From Butyrivibrio hungatei NK4A153 (GTDB taxonomy: Bacteria > Bacillota > Clostridia > Lachnospirales > Lachnospiraceae): a stretch of 64,000 bases of DNA. Positions 9,312-17,129 of the stretch are shown here, piece after piece (position 1 is the first letter of the stretch; the number at the start of each line of letters is the position of its first letter). The stretch lies in the NCBI RefSeq assembly GCF_000424465.1, contig NZ_AUJY01000008.1:62001-126000 (forward strand). Direction: 5' to 3'. Under the pieces are notes generated by a model. The model saw nothing but the letters and a program-made list of their open reading frames with translations, had not been told where the DNA came from and did no database searches. The position numbers and the translations under genes are program-made.

Positions 9312-9557
9312 TCACCTGATTTTAACGAACGCTAATGCTTTTTTCTCTGTATTGTTCTCCTTCCTGTGGATAAGCTCCGTTGTATGTACGGTGTACTCTG
9401 AAGTGTATTCTTCATCCGATACATTTCCGGCTCCCATCATATCGAGTGCTTTGAATTTGCCGTAGGAAAGGTTCTGCTCTTTTGCCTTAATTGCATCTGC
9501 CATGATCTCGATGCAACTTTGGCTGATGTTATTCTTGGCCTTAGCTGAACGTCTCAT
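9312..9557 (-). CDS. Small basic hypothetical protein
   Basis: An 81-residue protein beginning MRRSAKAKNNISQSCIEIMA, with no membrane segment or known motif. An ATG seven codons upstream exists (9578), but AGGAGG followed by a seven-base A tract lies directly before the ATG at 9557, so the shorter start is chosen. It stands alone between convergent and divergent neighbours. I do not recognise it. Confidence 0.6.
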   Translation of the reverse strand: MRRSAKAKNNISQSCIEIMADAIKAKEQNLSYGKFKALDMMGAGNVSDEEYTSEYTVHTTELIHRKENNTEKKALAFVKIR

Positions 9558-9903
9558 TTTTTTTCCTCCTCGTCTCATAAGAAATATTCAATTCATAAGA
9601 AATAAAATTACTAAATGATTTGCTTGTAAATTAATAGGCCCCTCAACCTATTGTGGTTTTGATACAAGATTTCATTCAATGAATACATTATATACTATTT
9701 ATCATAGAAATAATAGTGATATTTAGCCACTTTAACCCGTTAAAATATAAAAATTTTATGAAATTATCTTTCTTTTTCACATAAGGAAAACGACGCTTAC
9801 ACAAATTAGAGTGTTTTTGCACCTGCTTGCATTTAATTTTAAATTGTGTACAATATAATATGATTCGAAGTTGTTTTATTTTTTGGTTGATTATGAGGTT
9901 TAT
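9558..9903. promoter_or_regulatory. AT-rich divergent promoter region
   Basis: Serves the small minus-strand gene and the DUF3737 gene. Plus-strand promoter: TTGCAT (9827-9832), 16-nt spacer, TACAAT (9849-9854), with transcription expected near 9861. A TATAAT-like box on the minus strand lies at 9688-9693 with a poor -35. Nothing else recognised. Confidence 0.5.
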
Positions 9904-10746
9904 ATGAAGAATATTGTAGAGAACAAGCAGTTTGATGAGGAGAGAGCTCTTTATAATCTCACTGATGCAGAGGTTAGGAATTGTAGATTCGAAGGACCTG
10001 CAGACGGCGAGTCTGCGCTTAAAGAGGCAAGGGATATAAAGGTGGAAGAGTGCAGTTTTTCCCTAAGGTATCCACTTTGGCACGTGACGAACTTTGAGAT
10101 TGATAAGTCTTCTATGAATGAATTTACGAGGGCAGCTCTCTGGTACGATAAAAACGGAAAGATAAAGGATTCCAAGCTTGGCGGTATTAAGGCTCTTAGA
10201 GAGTGCAAGGATATAATCATCGAGAACAGCGATATTGTGTCTGAGGAGTTTGGATGGAAGTGTGACAACATCACGCTTAAAGATACGAAAGTTGAATCAA
10301 TGTATCTGTTCCTTGACAGTAAGAACCTGAAACTTGATAATGTCGAGATGAAGGGCAAATACTCTTTTCAATATGTTGAAAACATGGAAATATCAAATTG
10401 CAACTTTGATACCAAGGATGCTTTTTGGCACACTAAGAACGTTACGGTAAGAGACAGCATCGTTAAGGGTGAGTACCTTGCATGGTATTCGGAAGGGCTT
10501 ACACTTATTAACTGCAAGATAATAGGAACGCAGCCGCTTTGCTACTGCAAGGACCTTAAGCTTATCGATTGTACGATGGAAGGCTGCGATCTTTCTTTTG
10601 AATATTCGGATGTAGAAGCGAGTATAATAGGTAGCATAGATTCAGTCAAGAACCCGAGATCGGGCAAAATAACAGCAGATGCCGTCGGTGAGATCATCAC
10701 GGAGGCACCTGTAATAGAATGCAGCGGAGAGGTTATCATAAGATGA
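9904..10746 (+). CDS. DUF3737 family protein (beta-helix repeats)
   Basis: A 280-residue protein built from about ten short repeats of the type (K/N)-(D/E)-hydrophobic-x-hydrophobic-(E/D)-(N/D)-(C/S), for example KDIIIENSDI, DNITLKDTKV, KNLKLDNVEM and ENMEISNCNF. This suggests a right-handed parallel beta-helix and matches DUF3737. The upstream in-frame TTG at 9871 lies only about 10 nt after the predicted transcription start, and GAGGT at 9895-9899 supports the ATG at 9904. Its stop overlaps the patatin start (ATGA), so the two are translationally coupled. Function of the family is not established. Confidence 0.8.
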   Translation: MKNIVENKQFDEERALYNLTDAEVRNCRFEGPADGESALKEARDIKVEECSFSLRYPLWHVTNFEIDKSSMNEFTRAALWYDKNGKIKDSKLGGIKALRECKDIIIENSDIVSEEFGWKCDNITLKDTKVESMYLFLDSKNLKLDNVEMKGKYSFQYVENMEISNCNFDTKDAFWHTKNVTVRDSIVKGEYLAWYSEGLTLINCKIIGTQPLCYCKDLKLIDCTMEGCDLSFEYSDVEASIIGSIDSVKNPRSGKITADAVGEIITEAPVIECSGEVIIR

Positions 10747-11573
10747 AAAAAGGGCTTGTTTTGGAAGGCGGAGCAATGAGAGGCATGTTCACTTGCGGCG
10801 TGCTTGATGTTTTTCTGGAAGAGGGGATTGAATTTGACGGAGCCGTGGGAGTTTCCGCGGGAGCTACGTTTGGCTGTAATATCAAGTCAAAGCAGCACGG
10901 AAGAGCGCTCAGATATAATAAGAAATACTGCGCGGACAAAAGATATCACAGCATCTCATCTCTTTTGACAACAGGCGACATCTACAACGTAAAATTTTGC
11001 TACGACGAACTTCCTTACAAGCTTGATAAATGGGACATTGAGACATTTAAGAATTCACCGATGGAGTTCTACTGCGTTGCAACGGACATAACAACCGGCA
11101 AGCCCGTATATCATAAGTGCCTTACCGGGGAAAAAGACGACATAATCTGGATACAGGCATCCGCTTCAATGCCGCTTGTATCAAGACCTGTAGACATAGC
11201 CGGTGGCAAATACTTAGACGGCGGAATATCAGATTCCATCCCGCTTAAGTTTATGGAAGAGCAAGGCTACGATAACAACCTCGTCATTGAAACCCAGCCT
11301 GTCGACTACATCAAGAAGCCGCAATCATATATGCCGCTTGTCCGCTTTATGCTCCGCAAATATCCCAACATGATTAAGGCGATGGAAGAGCGCTACATCA
11401 TGTATAACGAGGAGAAGAAGTATATCAGAGAAAAAGAGCTCGCCGGCGAGATTAAAGTCATCCGTCCCGACGCGCCCTTAAATATCAGTCCTGTCGAAAA
11501 AGACCCTGCACAGCTCCAGCGTGTCTATGACCTGGGCAGAGCCAAAGCACTTGAATATTTGTCAAAGCAGTAA
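10743..11573 (+). CDS. Patatin-like phospholipase family protein
   Basis: A 276-residue serine hydrolase of the RssA/YjjU-like patatin group, expected to act on lipids or acyl esters in the cytoplasm or at the inner membrane face. It has the oxyanion loop GGAMRG (9-14), the nucleophile elbow GVSAG with Ser38, and the catalytic Asp159 in DGG. The start overlaps the DUF3737 stop by the ATGA arrangement. The substrate cannot be told from sequence. Confidence 0.9.
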   Translation: MKKGLVLEGGAMRGMFTCGVLDVFLEEGIEFDGAVGVSAGATFGCNIKSKQHGRALRYNKKYCADKRYHSISSLLTTGDIYNVKFCYDELPYKLDKWDIETFKNSPMEFYCVATDITTGKPVYHKCLTGEKDDIIWIQASASMPLVSRPVDIAGGKYLDGGISDSIPLKFMEEQGYDNNLVIETQPVDYIKKPQSYMPLVRFMLRKYPNMIKAMEERYIMYNEEKKYIREKELAGEIKVIRPDAPLNISPVEKDPAQLQRVYDLGRAKALEYLSKQ

Positions 11574-11637
11574 GATGAGTGTTTGCCATGATTGCTATTA
11601 AATCAGGCAAAAGCTCATTACCGTAATGCGCTTTTGC

Positions 11638-12900
11638 TTACTTGGAGAGCAGATCCATGTAAATATGTGCATTATCTGTCTTTATCATATTGATCGCAAA
11701 CGCGTCATATTCTGACGGATCGCCCAGCTGCGAAGTAATGCTTGATTCGTCATATCCGTTGCCAATCACGATGGTAAGATCAAGATTGAGGGAGTAGGCG
11801 TACAGCTGCAGCAGCGGCTGGTACGTCTGGCTAAGGAAATCATCTTCGGTACTGTAGATGTTTAGCCACACCTTTTTTCTTGGATGCTCATCTTCATTAA
11901 GCTGGTGCGTTACTTCTTCATACGGCGCTCTCGGATCGAGGTGCGATATATAGTTTTCACTTGTAACGGCAAGGTTTAGTGCCAGGAAGGCGCGCTCCCT
12001 GTCGGCATAGTAATAGTCAGCATCGCGAAGAACGTTTCCGGCATCGTCTATCACACCGATTCCGGTGTTTACATCAACTCCGTCAAGACAATTTCTTAGA
12101 ATGCGCAGCGTAAGGTATGCCTGAATTTCGGCTCTTTGGCTGATACTTCCGCAAAAGCCGTCCTTTATGGCAGCTACGCAGTCTCCGTTTGCATCATATC
12201 CAAATACGGGAACACCGTTACTGTGAGCCCATTTATCAAACATCTTAAGTCCCATTCCGTCGTTGTTGGAAATAATAACATCTATGCTGTCGCCAAACAG
12301 GCTTACCCATTCATCAATGGCAACGCCCGCAGCTTCCGCATTCCAGGTTGCGCCATTAGGAGATGCCATCTCTTTTGACGCAAGCTCTCTTATGATATAG
12401 TCTTTTCCCGCTATTGTGATGCTTCCGTCTGTTACGATCTTAGAACTTCCATCGAGGTTTAGTCCGACGGCATCGGGAATTATCACATCATCTTTTTTTA
12501 CGGCAGTTCCGCAAGCTTTTCTTGCTCCGCGCGTTCTTGCGGCGGATATATTGTGCCCCGTATCGCCTATGGCAAGGACATAGCCGATGATTCCGTCACC
12601 GTTTCTGTCAAGCGAAGCATCGCGGCCCATTATGTATTTGATGATCATCTCGCCTTGCAGCGTTGCACCCTGCTCCATATCAACACCGACGTAGTATGTA
12701 TTATTGTTAAAAGTTATGGCGTCGTAATCAATTTCGCCGGTCTCGCTGTTTGAAGGCTGTCTGTTAAACCAGACAACAGGCTTGTCCTTATTTGAGATAT
12801 TCGCACCGGTCATCGAATTGCTTGCCGTTTCGGCGCAAGCGGAAGAAGTTACCATTCCGGCTAAGAGAAGCGGGATAATAATTTTTTTTCCAAAATTCAT
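11638..12900 (-). CDS. Exported galactose-binding-type sugar-binding protein, circularly permuted
   Basis: A 420-residue exported protein with a signal peptide at 1-23 (SSAC|A or ACA|E; lipoprotein or SPase I substrate). Residues 38-320 follow MglB from its internal strand VPVVFFNKEP onward: PVVWFNRQP (41-49), calcium loop DRNGDGIIG (98-106), GHNISAAR (115-122), ATWNAEA (184-190), SNNDGMG (211-217), PVFGYDAN (231-238). Residues 343-420 then match the part that normally comes first: VWLNIYSTEDDFLS (344-357) like VTIYKYDDNFMS, and AFAINM (400-405) like ALAINL. Ligand residues H116, R122, W186, N212/213, D236 and D353 are spread over both parts. Last gene of a GGDEF/HD-GYP operon, 12 nt after the HD gene, with AAGGAG before its ATG. 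Confidence 0.85.
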   Translation of the reverse strand: MNFGKKIIIPLLLAGMVTSSACAETASNSMTGANISNKDKPVVWFNRQPSNSETGEIDYDAITFNNNTYYVGVDMEQGATLQGEMIIKYIMGRDASLDRNGDGIIGYVLAIGDTGHNISAARTRGARKACGTAVKKDDVIIPDAVGLNLDGSSKIVTDGSITIAGKDYIIRELASKEMASPNGATWNAEAAGVAIDEWVSLFGDSIDVIISNNDGMGLKMFDKWAHSNGVPVFGYDANGDCVAAIKDGFCGSISQRAEIQAYLTLRILRNCLDGVDVNTGIGVIDDAGNVLRDADYYYADRERAFLALNLAVTSENYISHLDPRAPYEEVTHQLNEDEHPRKKVWLNIYSTEDDFLSQTYQPLLQLYAYSLNLDLTIVIGNGYDESSITSQLGDPSEYDAFAINMIKTDNAHIYMDLLSK

Positions 12901-12912
12901 ACGATCATCTCC

Positions 12913-13845
12913 TTACAGATTGTCTTCCCTGAAATCGTTTGCGAGGAAAAGAGCCATCTTATCTTTTACACTTCTGGTGCAACCCTCGACTTTTTCGCGC
13001 GGGATCGAGCAGAATATCTTGACGATTTCCTTATCAAGCTGCGAACCTGCAGCAATCTTCAAAGAACCGATAGCGTCGTCGTAGGATCTCGAGGGCTTGT
13101 AGGACCTTACCATGACTATCGCGGAATACGTGTCGGCAACTGCTATTATCCTCGATGCGAGAGGAATTTCGTTGCCTTTAAGTCCGTAGTAGCCGTTTCC
13201 GTCAATTCGCTCGTGATGGTACAAGATCCAGTCGGATATATTGTCAAAAGAGTGAATTTGCTTAAGTACCTGCACACCGATGTTTGTGTGCTTTTTTATA
13301 AGATCCCATTCGCCGCTTTCAAGTTTTCCCGGTTTGTTCAGGATCTTGCTCGGGATTCCGAGTTTTCCGACATCGAGGAAAAGAGCCGCATAGCGCAGAT
13401 TCTCACATTGAATTGTCTTTTTATATTTGTACGGAAGGTAGTCATATATGAGCATGGCAATCTCCATAACGTGGATGGAGTGGCCGTCGAGGTTGGTGTC
13501 GCGCGCTTCGATCATTCCGATCAGGCTCTCTGCGATCTCCTTTGTCTTGGACTTCACATTTGTTATGACTATGAATATCCAATTGGTGAAAAGAAACATT
13601 ATCAGGGACAGAATGACCACTACAATCCCGCTTAGGATATTGTCGCGGCTAATGAACATTGCAGCTACAAAGAAGAAGCATGTGGCTATGTAGAGACAAT
13701 AGGAAGCATAGAGGATCACTTTTTTCTTCCCGTCAAATGTAGTAATGACATCTCTGTGAATGGTGAAAAAAGAGATACACTCCAGAGTGGTGTAGACCGC
13801 TATTATGATTCCACATAAAATAAGGGCTTTTACAACAATGATCAT
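12913..13845 (-). CDS. Membrane HD-GYP-type protein with lost metal ligands
   Basis: A 310-residue protein. Three hydrophobic segments (about 4-26, 43-65 and 70-96) are followed by an HD-GYP-like domain (105-285). The canonical HD pair reads L157-D158 (AALFLDVGKLG), GYP reads GYY (218-220), and the late ADxYDA motif reads ADTYSA (237-242). H122, H186 and HHE (210-212) are kept. At least two metal ligands are therefore gone, and c-di-GMP hydrolysis is doubtful. AAGGAG lies 7 nt before the ATG. It sits between a GGDEF gene (32 nt) and the sugar-binding gene (12 nt), which suggests it couples the external sensor to c-di-GMP turnover or acts as a binding partner. Confidence 0.85.
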   Translation of the reverse strand: MIIVVKALILCGIIIAVYTTLECISFFTIHRDVITTFDGKKKVILYASYCLYIATCFFFVAAMFISRDNILSGIVVVILSLIMFLFTNWIFIVITNVKSKTKEIAESLIGMIEARDTNLDGHSIHVMEIAMLIYDYLPYKYKKTIQCENLRYAALFLDVGKLGIPSKILNKPGKLESGEWDLIKKHTNIGVQVLKQIHSFDNISDWILYHHERIDGNGYYGLKGNEIPLASRIIAVADTYSAIVMVRSYKPSRSYDDAIGSLKIAAGSQLDKEIVKIFCSIPREKVEGCTRSVKDKMALFLANDFREDNL

Positions 13846-13877
13846 ATCTGCACTCCTTATGGAAAAGAGGAAAAACT

Positions 13878-15026
13878 TCAGCCTACCGTGATGCGGTTTC
13901 TTCCCTGTTTTTTGGATTGGTAGAGAGCTTCGTCGGCACGCTTATAGATTGCATCCATGTCTTTGTCATCGCCCGTGACGGCGGTAACACCCAAAGAAGC
14001 GTTAATGCCGCTTAGTTCGCCAATCTGCACTGCATTTAGATTTGTAAGAATATATTGCAAAAGAGATATTACATTTTCCATGTTTTTCTGACCGCGTATG
14101 AGCATTATATACTCATCGCCGCCGAGTCTTCCTGCGATGCTGAATTTGTCGCGCACGGCTCTTTCTGTAAAAGACCATTTCTCAAACATATCAATATTTA
14201 AGGCTTCTACTATGGTGTGTGATGTCGTCTGGATTGCCTTGTCACCCATCTGATGTCCGAGTTTGTCGTTTATCTCTTTGAACTTATCAAGATCCAGAAG
14301 ACATATGGCGAGGAATTCATCGCGCCTTATCGGATCTTTTATGATCTGATCGGCTATCGCAAAAAAACGAGCTCTGTTAAGAAGATCCGTCAAAGTATCA
14401 AAACTTGAGCGTATCTCGAGGTCGCGCTGAATCTGAATATTTTTTTGAAGAGTATAGAACTGTGTCATTTTATTGTGCTGGAAGAAGTAATGCAGAATAA
14501 GCGAAAGAGCAAGGAAAACAATTATATTGTACATATCAAGTTCTGCGAGGGAATGTGGTTTGAACTTGAACGAAGTGTATAAAAAGACACTGCAATAGAA
14601 GATAAGAAGTACAGTAAATCTTATCATGGTATCGATATATGTAACGGAAAGAAGGACAACTATGACAAGATACATAGTTGCGGCAAGATAGGGCTGCGAG
14701 ACCGATGAGAATATTCCGAAAACAATCAGGATAATTGAGCTTGCATGAACAAAGAAAGTTGAGTACCTAGCACAGAATTTTTTGAGCACAATAAAAACGA
14801 CCTCAAAAACCAGAGACAGGATCATAAACGAGTAATACATGTTGAAATTTCTTCTTGTCAGCCCAAACTCGTTCAAAAGACACAGGATCATAAAGGTGAG
14901 GGTCATCAAAAGAAGCCAACTGTTAATAATTAACAGGTGCGTGTAATTTGTGTCATGTATGAGTTTTTTACAATCATCATAGCGATGCTTTTCGAATCCG
15001 TAGTAGTTTATCTTTTGCCAATACAT
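13878..15026 (-). CDS. Membrane diguanylate cyclase (GGDEF)
   Basis: A 382-residue protein with about six hydrophobic segments between residues 28 and 185, no recognisable sensor domain, a short linking helix, then a full GGDEF domain (about 205-380). The active loop is intact: RLGGDEY, with FDTLTDLLNRARF and LLDLDKFKEINDKLGHQMGD upstream and ADEALYQSKKQGRN at the end. The usual RxxD inhibitory site five residues before GGDEY is absent (DKFS there), so product inhibition may be missing. First gene of the operon, with GAGGT before the ATG. It should make c-di-GMP at the membrane. Confidence 0.92.
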   Translation of the reverse strand: MYWQKINYYGFEKHRYDDCKKLIHDTNYTHLLIINSWLLLMTLTFMILCLLNEFGLTRRNFNMYYSFMILSLVFEVVFIVLKKFCARYSTFFVHASSIILIVFGIFSSVSQPYLAATMYLVIVVLLSVTYIDTMIRFTVLLIFYCSVFLYTSFKFKPHSLAELDMYNIIVFLALSLILHYFFQHNKMTQFYTLQKNIQIQRDLEIRSSFDTLTDLLNRARFFAIADQIIKDPIRRDEFLAICLLDLDKFKEINDKLGHQMGDKAIQTTSHTIVEALNIDMFEKWSFTERAVRDKFSIAGRLGGDEYIMLIRGQKNMENVISLLQYILTNLNAVQIGELSGINASLGVTAVTGDDKDMDAIYKRADEALYQSKKQGRNRITVG

Positions 15027-15278
15027 AGTCAGACCTCATAGCCGGTATTGCCATCAAATTAACTATTTACAGTATAATTATACGCTATTTACAGAAAATG
15101 CGAAACAGGGAAAAGTGTGAGGGGGAGGTGGAGCATATCGGTTATAGCTTTAGCTGTAGGAGAGGAATTGCTTTTGGGAGGAATGGATGTTTTACGGCCA
15201 AGATGTTGCTATCAAAATATTTAAGCTTAAGATTTTGTGGTTAAGATGTTGCGGAGAAGGAGAATTTGAACACGTTGT

Positions 15279-15600
15279 ATGGTCTTAGAGAGTGTATTGG
15301 GGCTGTAGGACCATGCGTTTCATGAATTTGAAGTGGGTATGAGAGAGTTTTGTGGCTGAGGGTATGGTCCTAGAGAATGTATTGGGGCGATAGGACCATG
15401 CGTTTCATGATTTCACAGGGATTATGAGAGAATTTTGGAGCCGAGAGCATGACCCTAGAGAGAAGTATTTGGCGATAGGACCATGTATCATGCAAAATCA
15501 CGGGCTCTGTAAGCGGTTTGCGCCCGAAAAAGCATGACCCCAGAGAGTGTTTTTTATTAATAGGACCATACATCACATAAAAAACACATTCAGTGCCCTT
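15279..15600. repeat. 85-bp tandem repeat array, 3.6 copies, each with a hairpin
   Basis: Units start at 15279, 15364, 15449 and 15534, an exact 85-bp period. Each unit opens with an inverted repeat, ATGGTCCTA (or a variant) ... TAGGACCAT, about 36 nt long, followed by a less conserved TTTCATGA / TATGAGAGA portion. The fourth unit is partial. The surrounding stretch 15027-15895 contains no credible gene; its 5' part (15060-15278) shows nothing I can name. Confidence 0.8.
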
Positions 15601-15692
15601 TTTCAAGGCGGTTATGTGATATTATTACATGTGTTATTTTACTATGTGAGGTTCCTACTATTTAATATACCGCCGAGATGCCGGCGAATGGG

Positions 15693-15738
15693 AAAGCTTT
15701 CTTACTACATTAGTTTGTAGAGGAAAGCTTTTTATATG
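15693..15738 (+). repeat. 46-bp hairpin repeat, copy 1
   Basis: AAAGCTTTC and GGAAAGCTTT form a stem around a TTACTACATT...TGTAGA loop, with T-rich end. An almost identical copy lies at 16975-17020; the two flank the leucine-rich-repeat gene as direct repeats. It could act as a terminator. Confidence 0.75.
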
Positions 15739-15768
15739 TGGTCCCTTGGGGACGGGGGTAGTGGACCA
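15739..15768 (+). repeat. 30-bp GGGGACGGGG hairpin repeat, copy 1
   Basis: TGGTCC ... GGACCA ends enclose CTTGGGGACGGGGGTAGT. Related copies at 37547, 39219, 41170 (minus), 43912 (minus), 50045 and 50086 (minus). Confidence 0.8.
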
Positions 15769-15895
15769 TTCTCATTAAGTGAGTGTAGATAAATGCACCG
15801 TAGTCGTTGAATATATTAGAAATGAGGAGCAGAATAGTATTAAAGAATTACCGGATACTGATTATTTTAATGGAACGCGAAAGTGAAAAGAACTG

Positions 15896-16948
15896 ATGGA
15901 AAAGATTAAGAATACGATATTAAACAGGAAAAAAATCATATTCTCTATCATTGTAGTTCTGATAGCCATATTAGGATATAAGTTATTTTGTCTTTCACTT
16001 GTAGGAAAGATGTATTTGAACGGTGATTATCTGTTTAAGATTGAAAAAGATCATGCAGTGCTAAAAGAGTACACCGGTACTTCTGAGATAGTAAAGATAC
16101 CAAAGAAGATAGCAGAAAAACCTGTTACAGAGATTTTCTATAATGCATTTAGCAGAAACCTCAATATCAGAGAAGTTGAATTTCCATCAACTATGCGAAT
16201 TATAGATAACCATGCCTTTGATCAGTGTTCCAATCTTGAAAAAATAAAGTTTAACGGTTGTTTGGATGAAATAAGATACAGAGCATTCGGAGGCTGCGAA
16301 AAATTAACTGAATTAGAGTTCTTCCCCAATTCAAAAACCCAGGTTTTTCCTTGGGCATTTGAAAGTTGTTCCAATCTTAAAACGGTTAATGTAAATAACG
16401 CTCCGATTACTTTAGAGTGGTATGCTTTCGCTAGTTGCTTAAGGCTTTTAGAGATAGTTGGTGCGGATAATATGCGTGCGGATATTGGTTCTTTCTTTCA
16501 TTCAGGACTGGAATTTACGGTGAAGCGGGAGAATGGATTTACATATTTTTCAAATTTTCTGCTGGGTTACACAGGAAATGAAAAGGATATATATATACCG
16601 GAAGGTATCAGATTTATAAGTTATAGATGTTTTGGATATCTGGATTATTATGACGTATCCGGTATTCATTTTCCAAAAGGTTTTACAACAAAGCGTTTTT
16701 TGCTTGAATTCAATAAGGATATGATAAAAAAGAATGGAAAGGTAAAGCTTTATTTTGCAAATACTGAGGCTTTTTTTGAAGATTATAAAGACAACACCGA
16801 TGAGCTTTTCTTTCAACCTAATGCAAATGAAAATGATGAGTATATAAACTTTCTTATTGAGGATTGCATTATTGTAGGACCTGAAGATAGCGCCGCAGTT
16901 CAGTTCGCGAAGAATCATGGAATTGAATATACTATAGAGGAATCTTAG
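15896..16948 (+). CDS. Membrane-anchored leucine-rich repeat (BspA-type) protein
   Basis: A 350-residue protein with an N-terminal membrane anchor (about 13-34) and no lipobox. An extracytoplasmic domain follows, with five or so LRR_5 repeats: NAFSRNLNIREVEFPSTM, HAFDQCSNLEKIKF, RAFGGCEKLTELEF and WAFESCSNLKTVNV (about 83-190). A degenerate LRR tail (IYIPEGIRFISYRCF) and an unrelated C terminus complete it. Such proteins are usually surface-exposed binding proteins. Flanked by two copies of a 46-bp hairpin repeat. The ribosome site is weak (AAAGTGAAAAG). Confidence 0.8.
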   Translation: MEKIKNTILNRKKIIFSIIVVLIAILGYKLFCLSLVGKMYLNGDYLFKIEKDHAVLKEYTGTSEIVKIPKKIAEKPVTEIFYNAFSRNLNIREVEFPSTMRIIDNHAFDQCSNLEKIKFNGCLDEIRYRAFGGCEKLTELEFFPNSKTQVFPWAFESCSNLKTVNVNNAPITLEWYAFASCLRLLEIVGADNMRADIGSFFHSGLEFTVKRENGFTYFSNFLLGYTGNEKDIYIPEGIRFISYRCFGYLDYYDVSGIHFPKGFTTKRFLLEFNKDMIKKNGKVKLYFANTEAFFEDYKDNTDELFFQPNANENDEYINFLIEDCIIVGPEDSAAVQFAKNHGIEYTIEES

Positions 16949-16974
16949 GAGTAACAATTTTATGCGAAAACCAA

Positions 16975-17020
16975 AAAGCTTTCTTACTACATTGATATGT
17001 AGAGGAAAGCTTTTTATATG
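16975..17020 (+). repeat. 46-bp hairpin repeat, copy 2
   Basis: Same sequence as 15693-15738 apart from a few loop bases. It follows the leucine-rich-repeat gene by 27 nt and would serve as its terminator. Confidence 0.75.
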
Positions 17021-17129
17021 ATATAATAGAAGGCAGTTATAGCTTGTTTTTTCAGTGATTTAGTAATTTTATATTTTAGATTTCAGTGCACCACAGCTTT
17101 AAAAATATCAAAAAAAGCGGAGCAACTAC

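Noticed and set aside
12136-13635. Plus-strand ORFs opposite the sugar-binding and HD-GYP genes
   Set aside because: They oppose clear family proteins with strong ribosome sites and show no domain pattern.
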